A stretch of DNA of 8,607 nucleotides from Thermoplasmata archaeon (GTDB taxonomy: Archaea > Thermoplasmatota > Thermoplasmata > Lutacidiplasmatales > UBA184), in the NCBI GenBank assembly GCA_021848165.1, contig JAJZMW010000025.1, positions 1 to 8,607 on the forward strand, given 5' to 3'. A program made the translations under genes and the position numbers. This document shows, piece by piece, positions 1-4,981 of the stretch. Position 1 is the first letter of the stretch. Every line of letters starts with the position of its first letter. Below the pieces are notes generated by a model that was not told the origin of the DNA, searched no databases, and worked only from the letters and a program-made list of their open reading frames with translations.

Positions 1-2
1 AC

Positions 3-227
3 GTCCGCCCCGACGGGGTCGATGTCCTGCGGGAGGCCACGCCCCCTCCCTTCCCTCGAGAACCGACCGCCGAACGGACCCTCCTCGCGCGCTACCTCGA
101 TGCGGTCGACGCGGGGGAGCTCCCCCCGGACGTGGCGTGGGACGGGCTTCCGGCGATCCGACGCCGTCTCTCCTCCCGGCGGGGATACCGCGAGTGGACG
201 ATCGAGGAGTCCGCTCCCCCCGAATGA
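3..227 (+). CDS. C-terminal fragment of an unrecognised protein (5' end outside window)
   Basis: Reading from base 3, an open frame runs without interruption from the window edge to a TGA at 225-227, giving the last 74 residues of a protein whose start lies upstream. I do not recognise a family. The fragment is hydrophilic and charged, with a Pro-rich stretch at residues 14-21, a probable helix with ARYLDAVDAGEL at 29-40, an Arg-rich segment at 53-60 (RRRLSSRR) and an acidic tail. There is no membrane segment or cysteine motif. Support for coding comes from the mostly G/C third positions and from the stop codon overlapping the ATG of the next gene in an ATGA, the junction typical of co-translated archaeal operon genes. 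Other frames here are also open because of GC content, so the call depends mainly on this junction. Function unknown. Confidence 0.55.
   Translation, partial: VRPDGVDVLREATPPPFPREPTAERTLLARYLDAVDAGELPPDVAWDGLPAIRRRLSSRRGYREWTIEESAPPE
204..209 (+). promoter_or_regulatory. Possible ribosome binding site for the small cysteine protein
   Basis: GAGGAG lies 14 bases before the ATG at 224, inside the end of the upstream gene. The motif matches the anti-Shine-Dalgarno sequence, but the spacing is on the long side, so translational coupling through the ATGA overlap may matter more. It helps decide the start at 224 over an in-frame ATG at 137, which would overlap the upstream gene by about 90 bases. 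Confidence 0.35.
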
Positions 228-538
228 TCGACGTCGCTCGACGCCAAGGATATCCCGCGTCGTGGGATCGACGGGGCGTGCTGCGCTGCCCCTTCTGCGA
301 CGCCCCCGAGACCGACCGCTTCGAGCTCGAGGGGCAGCGGTTCGTCGTCTTCGGCTGCATGTTCACGCCGTCGTTCGATCCCCGGACGAGCGAGGCGGAG
401 ATGGCGGAGCGGCTCGGCCGCGATTACGGCCCGCAGGGGCCCGGGTACTTCCGGTCGATGTGCGACCGGCTCCACCTGGTCGTCGCGCGTCCCGCGGCGG
501 GCGACGCCGAGGCTACGCCACCCCGTAGCGCCGGATGA
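224..538 (+). CDS. Small four-cysteine protein, putative zinc-binding, unknown function
   Basis: This gene encodes 104 residues. The start is placed at the ATG overlapping the upstream TGA (ATGA, 4-base overlap), not at the earlier in-frame ATG at 137. I do not recognise the family. The protein has CPFC at residues 22-25, a third cysteine at 45 in FGCMF, and a fourth at 80 followed by His84 (CDRLH). C22, C25, C45 and C80/H84 could form one zinc site in a single small soluble domain. The segments FVVFGCMFTPSFD (41-52) and YFRSMCDRLHLVV (75-87) look like structured core strands or helices, while the last 15 residues are Ala/Pro/Gly-rich and probably disordered. No signal peptide or transmembrane segment is visible. 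It is likely co-transcribed with the gene before it, and its last 26 bases overlap the 3' end of the convergent TMEM175-like gene. The coding call is moderately sure; the zinc role is inference from cysteine spacing alone. Confidence 0.65.
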   Translation: MIDVARRQGYPASWDRRGVLRCPFCDAPETDRFELEGQRFVVFGCMFTPSFDPRTSEAEMAERLGRDYGPQGPGYFRSMCDRLHLVVARPAAGDAEATPPRSAG

Positions 539-1205
539 GCACGCCCGCCGGGAAGATCGCGAGCCACAGGTAGCTCGCGATCGAGGGCGAGACGAAGCCG
601 ATCGGGATCGTCGCGAGGAAGATCCCGGGGATGAGGAATCCCCGCCGACGGAAGTAGGTGCGGACCGAGGCCGGGAGCTTCGGATCGACCAGGGCGCCCG
701 ACCCCGTCGCGTGCCACCACATCGCCCCGAGCAAGAGACCGAGCAGCGCGGAGGTCGACGCGAAGAGCGTCACGCCGGCGGTCGTCTCGCTGAACCGGTT
801 GAACACCTCGAGGACGAACGGCTGGACGGCGATGAACAGGAGGAAGACGATGTTGGTCCAGAGGAGCAGCGCGTCGTACCGCTCGATGTACCGGAACGCT
901 CGGTGGTGATGGGTCCAATAGAACGCCGTCACGAAGAAGACCGTGGCGTACCCGACGAAGAACGTCGCGCTCTGCCCGAGGTTCTGGAGGAGATACGCCT
1001 CGGTGCAGGACGCCGGGTTCCCCGGGGTGCCGCAAGAGAGGAACGCGAGCCCGGTCAAGTTGACGACCAGGAGCGTCATCGCGAAAGCGAAGACGCCGTC
1101 GGTGAGCGCGAGGATCCGGCTCAGATCCTCCCCCGGCGGCTCGCGCCAGGGCCCCGTCACGGCCCGGAGGAGGTTCGAGCTCGGGCGATCGTCGCCAGCC
1201 GCCAC
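513..1205 (-). CDS. TMEM175/DUF1211-family six-helix membrane protein, putative cation channel
   Basis: This encodes a 230-residue integral membrane protein of the TMEM175 (DUF1211) family, whose bacterial and archaeal members form tetrameric, mainly K+-conducting channels with six helices per subunit. The family signature is visible in the first helix: R30 followed by LTDGVFAFAMTLL (34-46), a variant of the usual R-x3-FSDGVFAIA-x-T with Thr in place of Ser. Hydrophobic segments lie near residues 31-51, 79-97, 113-134, 142-163, 189-205 and 206-224. HHHR at 99-102 after helix 2 is also typical. The loop between helices 1 and 2 is long and holds C58 and C67, which would face outside and could form a disulfide. 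The start is GTG with no good Shine-Dalgarno; no in-frame ATG lies between it and the stop at 1254. The gene follows the HdrB-like SDH subunit by 48 bases and may be read from the sdh transcript. It converges on and overlaps the cysteine protein gene by 26 bases. Family assignment is confident; ion selectivity is not shown by the sequence. Confidence 0.85.
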   Translation of the reverse strand: MAAGDDRPSSNLLRAVTGPWREPPGEDLSRILALTDGVFAFAMTLLVVNLTGLAFLSCGTPGNPASCTEAYLLQNLGQSATFFVGYATVFFVTAFYWTHHHRAFRYIERYDALLLWTNIVFLLFIAVQPFVLEVFNRFSETTAGVTLFASTSALLGLLLGAMWWHATGSGALVDPKLPASVRTYFRRRGFLIPGIFLATIPIGFVSPSIASYLWLAIFPAGVLIRRYGVA

Positions 1206-1207
1206 GA

Positions 1208-1223
1208 ACCCGCCGAGCCGGGT
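1208..1223 (-). other. Small hairpin just upstream of the TMEM175-like start
   Basis: ACCCG (1208-1212) and CGGGT (1219-1223) form a perfect 5-base stem with a 6-base loop, ending two bases before the GTG at 1205. In a read-through sdh transcript it would sit where a ribosome has to load. It could equally be part of a weak 3' end for the HdrB-like gene, or chance in GC-rich DNA. No T-run follows it. Confidence 0.25.
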
Positions 1224-1253
1224 CGAAGGCTTTCCGCTCTCGGTTGGTATGCG

Positions 1254-2150
1254 CTAGCGGGACGGGACCGACGAGGCCGGTCGCCCGATCGCCGCGAGGG
1301 CGGGGTCGACCGGAACGAGGTGGCGGGGGAGGCCGAGCTCCTCCGGCGACGCCCCGAGGGCGAGGCCCACGAGCTGGGGAAGGTGGAAGACCGGCATCGC
1401 GAGCTCCCGGCCCACCGCCGCCTCCGCCTTGTTCTGGAACGAATCGAGCGAGATGTGGCAGAGCGGGCACGGCGTCGCCATGGCGTGGGCGCCGTGGTCC
1501 TTCGCGTCGGCGATCTGGCGGCCCGCGATCCGGTTCGCCGTCTCGGGCTTGACGAAGAGGATCGGGAATCCGCAGCACATGACGCGGCCGCGGTACATCA
1601 CGGGGTCGGCGCCGATCGCCGCGAGGAGGTCCTCGAAGGCGTGCGGCTCCTCCCCGCTCTCCGACGCGAGCTCGGCCGACGGCCGGAGGAGGTGGCATCC
1701 GTAGAACGCCCCGACCTTCATCCCCCGCAGCGGACGCCGGACCTTCGCGCGGATCGCGTCGAGCCCGATGTCGTGGGTGAGGACCTCGAGGAGGTGCTTC
1801 ACCTTCACCGAGCCGCGGTAGGAGACGCCGATCTTCGCGAGGGCGGGATCGACGCGGGCGCGAACGGACGGCTCGTCCAGCTTGCGGTTCGCGAGCGTGA
1901 GCATCCCCTGGCACGTCGAACAGATCGTGAGGAGGTCGAGCCCCGCCCGCTCGGCGATGGCGAGGTTGCGCGCGTTGATCGCCACGTTGAGCGTCAGGTT
2001 CGCCTCGTCGACGAACCCGGAGCCGCAGCAGGAGAAGCTGGGGAACGACACGAGCTCGATCCCGAGCGCCTTCGCGACCCACCGGGTCGCCATGTCGAGC
2101 TCGCGGCCGGACTCCTGCGCGACGCAGCCGGGGTAGTAGGCGATCTTCAT
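1254..2150 (-). CDS. sdhE: HdrB-like CCG-domain subunit of type-E succinate dehydrogenase/fumarate reductase
   Basis: This 298-residue protein contains two complete CCG (cysteine-rich, DUF224) domains. The first uses C9, C41-C42, C77 and C80 (C-x31-CC-x34-C-x2-C); the second uses C152, C192-C193, C228 and C231 (C-x39-CC-x34-C-x2-C). These are the ligand patterns of HdrB, which holds two non-cubane [4Fe-4S] clusters at its active site. In type-E succinate dehydrogenases of archaea such as Sulfolobus, a protein of this kind replaces the haem-binding membrane anchor and is called SdhE (SdhC in older naming; unrelated to the bacterial flavinylation factor SdhE). Position directly after sdhB supports that role; a free-standing heterodisulfide reductase is less likely since no HdrA or HdrC gene is here. 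Its ATG overlaps the sdhB stop as ATGA, with GGAAGGA five bases upstream. No transmembrane helix is evident, so membrane attachment, if any, must be peripheral. All ten expected cysteines are present. The acceptor (quinone or disulfide) cannot be read from sequence. Confidence 0.9.
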   Translation of the reverse strand: MKIAYYPGCVAQESGRELDMATRWVAKALGIELVSFPSFSCCGSGFVDEANLTLNVAINARNLAIAERAGLDLLTICSTCQGMLTLANRKLDEPSVRARVDPALAKIGVSYRGSVKVKHLLEVLTHDIGLDAIRAKVRRPLRGMKVGAFYGCHLLRPSAELASESGEEPHAFEDLLAAIGADPVMYRGRVMCCGFPILFVKPETANRIAGRQIADAKDHGAHAMATPCPLCHISLDSFQNKAEAAVGRELAMPVFHLPQLVGLALGASPEELGLPRHLVPVDPALAAIGRPASSVPSR

Positions 2151-3121
2151 CGGTGTCCTTCCGTGGGATCGTCGAGCTCGCGGTAGAGCGTCTCGACCTG
2201 GGCGAGGTCCTCGATGGCGGGCGGTCGCTTCGTCGTCTCGGGCTTCTTCCGCCAGATCCGAAGACCCTGGCCGAGCTGCCCGGCGAGCCCCGCGAGGCCG
2301 TCGGTCTGCCGGACGAGCTTCATCTCCTGCAGGAGCCCCCGCTCGCGGATGTTCTCCTTGAAGCCGATCGCGTGCCGGGAGCCGCGCTCGGTGCCCCCTT
2401 GCGCGGCGATCGCGAGCTCCTTGAGGTCGCGGATCCGCTCGGACGGCTGCACGTCCTTCGGGCACGCTTCCGTGCACAAATGGCATCGCAGGCACAGCCA
2501 GAGGCCCTCCGTCTGGATGCGGACGAGCCGGTCCTGCGTCGCGCGGTCCCGGGGATCGACGACGAAGCGGTAGAGCTTGGCGAGCGCCATCGGCCCGGGG
2601 AACGCCGGATCGCTCTCCACCGCCGGGCAGGCGGAGTAGCACGCCGCGCAGGCGATGCACCGCGGGGTCTCGTGGAACCGGTCGACCTCCGCGGGGGTCA
2701 TCGGGTTCGGCGTTCCCTCGGGCATCGGCTGGCGCGGGTCGAGCTTGAGGTACGGCTCGATCTTGCGATAGTTCTGCCAGAACGACGACTGATCGACGAC
2801 GAGGTCGCGGAGGACCGCCTGATTGCGCATCGGTTCCACGACCAGGCGGCCGTGCCGCTCGATCTCGGGGCCGATCGGCGTCTGGCAGGCGAGCCGGCTC
2901 TTCGAGTTGATCTGCATCGCGCACGATCCGCAGATCGCGCTGCGACAGGAGTAGCGGAGCGTGAGCGACGGATCCTGCTGGTTCCGGATCGAGAGGAGGG
3001 CGGTCAGCACCGGGGTGTGGGGCTCGACCTCGAGCGTGAACCGGTCGTAGCGCGGAGCGCGATCGCGCGACGGATCGTACCGATAGACCTCGATGGGAGC
3101 GGAGATCGTCTTCGCCGCCAT
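2147..3121 (-). CDS. sdhB: Succinate dehydrogenase/fumarate reductase iron-sulfur subunit
   Basis: This 324-residue subunit carries electrons from the SdhA flavin to the acceptor side. An N-terminal plant-type ferredoxin domain (about 8-105) has [2Fe-2S] ligands C59, C64, C67 and C79. A C-terminal bacterial-ferredoxin-type domain has CIACAACYSACP (155-166) and CLRCHLCTEACP (210-221), both C-x2-C-x2-C-x3-CP. Classical SdhB has a non-cysteine where C213 stands and binds a [3Fe-4S] cluster; the extra cysteine predicts a second [4Fe-4S], as known for type-E enzymes. Residues 242-324 extend past the usual end of SdhB (about 240 residues in bacteria) and include an H-x3-F-x2-NI-x3-GLLQE-x2-L segment resembling the HdrC tail. 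The start at 3121 is chosen because its ATG overlaps the sdhA stop (TGATG) and follows AAGGAG; an in-frame start nine codons upstream would intrude into sdhA. The downstream HdrB-like gene overlaps by four bases. No membrane segment. Confidence 0.95.
   Translation of the reverse strand: MAAKTISAPIEVYRYDPSRDRAPRYDRFTLEVEPHTPVLTALLSIRNQQDPSLTLRYSCRSAICGSCAMQINSKSRLACQTPIGPEIERHGRLVVEPMRNQAVLRDLVVDQSSFWQNYRKIEPYLKLDPRQPMPEGTPNPMTPAEVDRFHETPRCIACAACYSACPAVESDPAFPGPMALAKLYRFVVDPRDRATQDRLVRIQTEGLWLCLRCHLCTEACPKDVQPSERIRDLKELAIAAQGGTERGSRHAIGFKENIRERGLLQEMKLVRQTDGLAGLAGQLGQGLRIWRKKPETTKRPPAIEDLAQVETLYRELDDPTEGHR
2156..2162 (-). promoter_or_regulatory. Ribosome binding site of the HdrB-like gene
   Basis: On the minus strand GGAAGGA sits five bases before the ATG at 2150, within the last codons of sdhB. 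It is a good partial match to a Shine-Dalgarno at usable spacing and supports the ATGA-overlap start over the much longer open frame that continues upstream. Confidence 0.5.
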
Positions 3122-4803
3122 CAGTACACGCGCTCCTTCGGCTCCCAACGGGTGTAGGCGACCGGGCTATAGGAGAGTTCGGGACCGCGGTCGCTCCGGC
3201 GCGCGAGCGTGTGCTTCATCCAGTGGGCGTCGTCCCGCTTCGGGTAATCGGTGCGGGAGTGCGCGCCGCGGCTCTCCGTCCGGGCGTACGCCCCCACGAC
3301 GATGACCTCCGCGAGCTCGAGCATGTGGCCCACCTCGAGCGCGTCGGTGAGATTGAGGTTGTAGACCGACGAGCGGTCGACGATCCGGACGTTCTCGTAG
3401 CGCTGGCGCAAGGCGCGCACCCGACGGATCCCTTCGAGGAGGTCCGCCTCCGTCCGGTAGATCCCCACGTACCGCTCCATCGTCGCCTGCATCTCGGCGC
3501 GCAGGGCGGCCGGATCCTCCCCGTCCTTCCGGGCCATCATCGCTCGGATCGGCCCCTGCGAGGCGTCGACATCGGCGGCGGCGATCTCGGGCCGGGTCGA
3601 GGATCGGGCGGCGTGCTCGGCCGCGGCGATCCCGGCCTGCTTGCCGAAGACGAGGGTCTCGAGCAACGAGTTCCCGCCAAGCCGGTTGGCGCCGTGGATC
3701 GACACGCAGGCCGCCTCCCCCGCCGCGAAGAGCCCGCGGACGCTCGTCGCCCCCGTCGCGTTCGTCCCGATCCCTCCCATCATGTAGTGTTGGGCGGGGT
3801 AGACGGGGATCGGCTCGGTGACCGGATCGATCCCGGCGAAGTGGCGCGAGAAGTCGCAGATCTCCTGGAGGCGGCTCTCGATCTTCTCCCGGCCGAGGTG
3901 CATCAGCTCGAGGTGCGCGAATCCGCCCGGGAACCCGCGTCCTTCCGCGACCTCGGTCGCGATGGCGCGCGAGACGACATCGCGCGAGGCGAGATCGAGG
4001 ACGTGCGGGGCGTAGCGGGCCATGAACCGCTCGCCCAGGGAGTTCTTGAGGATCCCTCCCTCGCCGCGGGCCCCTTCCGTGATCAGGATGCCGGAGTCGG
4101 GAAGCGCGGTCGGGTGGAACTGGACGAACTCCATGTCCTTCAGCAGGGCCCCGGCCTCGTAGGCGGCGGCGACGCCGTCGCCCGTGCAGCTGTGGGCGTT
4201 GGTCGTCCGCGCGTAGATCCGTCCGCTCGGCCCGGTGGCGAGGACGACGGACGGAGCGGCGATCCCCTCGAACGCCCCGGTGGCGCGGTCGAACGCCACG
4301 ATCCCCTGGACCGCCCCGTCGCGCACGACGACGCGCGTCAGGTCCCATTCCTGGTAGAGCGTGAACCGGCTCGACTCGGTGCCGAGTCGCTCCCAGATCG
4401 CCTGCAGGAGCGCGAGGCCCGTCCGATCGGCGGCGTAGATCGTCCGCGGGAACCCGGCGCCGCCGAACGGCCGCCGCGCGAGCGAGCCGTCGGGCGACCG
4501 GCTGAAGATGGTGCCGAAATGCTCCATCTCGACGACGGTCGGTCCGGCCTCCCGGCAGAAGAACTCGATCGCGTCCTGGTCGCCGAGGTAGTCGGAGCCT
4601 TTGACCGTGTCGTAGATGTGGGTGTCGACGGAATCCTCGGCGCCGACCGCCGCGTTGATGCCGCCCTGGGCGGCGCCCGAGTGGCTCCGCAGCGGGTGGA
4701 GCTTCGAAACGACCGCCACGTCGCGACCGGCCTCGACCGCGGCGAGGGCCGCGCGCTGCCCGGCGAGACCGGCGCCGACCACCACGACCTCGTGCCGACG
4801 CAT
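3121..4803 (-). CDS. sdhA: Succinate dehydrogenase/fumarate reductase flavoprotein subunit
   Basis: This 560-residue catalytic subunit oxidises succinate to fumarate (or the reverse) on covalently bound FAD. The Rossmann motif G-x-G-x2-G is at G10, G12 and G15. H41 in HSGAAQGG (41-48) is in the position of the histidine that links FAD through the 8-alpha carbon. The active site is complete by comparison with the family: H230 in FHPT, T242-E243 in TEGARGEGG, R279 in DVVSRA, H339 in QHYMMGG and R374 in GANRLGGNSL. The C-terminal helical domain ends with the conserved RTESRGAHSRTDYPKRDD stretch (508-525) and W528. Length is normal for the family. It leads the minus-strand operon sdhA-sdhB-HdrB-like, its TGA sharing a base with the sdhB ATG. 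There is no Shine-Dalgarno before its ATG, but a TATA-like element lies about 32 bases upstream, suggesting a leaderless or nearly leaderless mRNA. Direction of physiological use (SDH or FRD) cannot be decided here; an aerobic TCA role is the default. Confidence 0.97.
   Translation of the reverse strand: MRRHEVVVVGAGLAGQRAALAAVEAGRDVAVVSKLHPLRSHSGAAQGGINAAVGAEDSVDTHIYDTVKGSDYLGDQDAIEFFCREAGPTVVEMEHFGTIFSRSPDGSLARRPFGGAGFPRTIYAADRTGLALLQAIWERLGTESSRFTLYQEWDLTRVVVRDGAVQGIVAFDRATGAFEGIAAPSVVLATGPSGRIYARTTNAHSCTGDGVAAAYEAGALLKDMEFVQFHPTALPDSGILITEGARGEGGILKNSLGERFMARYAPHVLDLASRDVVSRAIATEVAEGRGFPGGFAHLELMHLGREKIESRLQEICDFSRHFAGIDPVTEPIPVYPAQHYMMGGIGTNATGATSVRGLFAAGEAACVSIHGANRLGGNSLLETLVFGKQAGIAAAEHAARSSTRPEIAAADVDASQGPIRAMMARKDGEDPAALRAEMQATMERYVGIYRTEADLLEGIRRVRALRQRYENVRIVDRSSVYNLNLTDALEVGHMLELAEVIVVGAYARTESRGAHSRTDYPKRDDAHWMKHTLARRSDRGPELSYSPVAYTRWEPKERVY
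3133..3138 (-). promoter_or_regulatory. Ribosome binding site of sdhB
   Basis: AAGGAG on the minus strand, inside the last codons of sdhA, lies 11 bases before the sdhB ATG at 3121. With the TGATG junction it points to coupled translation and fixes the sdhB start. Confidence 0.45.
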
Positions 4804-4808
4804 CCGGA

Positions 4809-4854
4809 TCGGCGGGCGGTACTCTCGGGAGGATTAAGGACTGTCGCCCGCCGA
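4809..4854. repeat. Perfect 10-base inverted repeat flanking the sdhA TATA-like element
   Basis: TCGGCGGGCG at 4809-4818 is matched exactly by its reverse complement CGCCCGCCGA at 4845-4854. The arm centres are 36 bases apart, about three and a half helical turns. The 26-base spacer holds the sdhA TATA-like CTTAAT on the minus strand almost in the middle, and the left arm covers the predicted start of transcription. The arrangement would suit a dimeric or paired repressor covering the core promoter. The arms are pure GC apart from their outer ends, so chance in GC-rich DNA is not excluded. Confidence 0.4.
4833..4838 (-). promoter_or_regulatory. TATA-like element of the sdhA operon
   Basis: On the minus strand CTTAAT, within TCCTTAATCC, is the only A/T-rich patch between sdhA and the psmB promoter side. 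It is centred about 32 bases before the sdhA ATG. With the usual archaeal spacing of about 25 bases from TATA to start, the mRNA would begin roughly 8 bases before the ATG, consistent with the lack of a Shine-Dalgarno there. No clear purine-rich BRE precedes it, so it would be a weak or regulated promoter. Confidence 0.4.
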
Positions 4855-4874
4855 CGCGCCGGACCCGGCGTCGG
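4851..4874. repeat. Second inverted repeat overlapping the first
   Basis: CCGACGC at 4851-4857 pairs exactly with GCGTCGG at 4868-4874, around a 10-base spacer. Its left arm shares bases 4851-4854 with the right arm of the larger inverted repeat. It lies between the sdhA and psmB core promoters, so it would act as DNA, not in either mRNA. It might be a further operator half or only compositional; no named regulator can be assigned. Confidence 0.25.
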
Positions 4875-4927
4875 AGCGCGTGCGCCCTCGTTTGTCGGTG
4901 AAGAGACCGTAACGTTCTCGTGAGCCG

Positions 4928-4934
4928 TTATATA
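4928..4934 (+). promoter_or_regulatory. TATA box of psmB
   Basis: TTATATA stands out sharply in otherwise GC-rich DNA, 47 bases before the psmB ATG. Transcription should begin near 4956-4960, leaving a leader of about 22-26 bases. Just upstream, TAACG (4910-4914) and CGTTA (4926-4930) form a short inverted repeat touching the TATA box. This is the strongest promoter match in the window and would serve psmB and possibly the following aCPSF1 gene. Confidence 0.7.
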
Positions 4935-4966
4935 CGCACCCCTCCGTCCGCTCGCTCGGAGTCTTC

Positions 4967-4970
4967 GAGG
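4967..4970 (+). promoter_or_regulatory. Possible ribosome binding site of psmB
   Basis: GAGG lies 11 bases before the psmB ATG and inside the short predicted leader. It is a minimal match at the long end of normal spacing. Confidence 0.3.
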
Positions 4971-4981
4971 CGGATCCGGTC

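Noticed and set aside
137..223. Earlier in-frame ATG for the small cysteine protein
   Set aside because: It would overlap the upstream gene by about 90 bases, and the added residues look like shadow sequence; the ATG at 224 in the ATGA overlap is preferred.
424..2082. Very long minus-strand open frame of about 550 codons covering the TMEM175-like and HdrB-like genes in another frame
   Set aside because: Its translation is a low-complexity Arg/Pro/Gly/Ala string with no domain, while the two overlapping frames encode recognisable families with intact motifs.
1254..2150. Reading the HdrB-like gene as part of a methanogenic heterodisulfide reductase
   Set aside because: No hdrA or hdrC gene is nearby, and it is translationally coupled to sdhAB, so a type-E SDH subunit is the simpler reading.
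711..2186. Plus-strand open frame of about 490 codons antisense to the same genes
   Set aside because: Composition is Arg/Glu/Val/Leu-rich as expected from the antisense of GC-biased coding DNA; no motif is visible.
2151..2924. Upstream extension of the HdrB-like gene to a 556-residue fusion
   Set aside because: The extension is the shadow frame of sdhB, Arg/Pro-rich without motifs; the ATGA junction and GGAAGGA site mark the real start at 2150. It is not a TfrB-like fusion.
3122..3148. Nine-codon longer N-terminus for SdhB starting at 3148
   Set aside because: The TGATG overlap at 3121 with AAGGAG at proper distance is the better start, and the ferredoxin domain begins just after it.
3211..4923. 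Plus-strand open frame of 570 codons antisense to sdhA
   Set aside because: SdhA has every conserved flavoprotein motif on the minus strand; the antisense frame is an artefact of G/C third positions.
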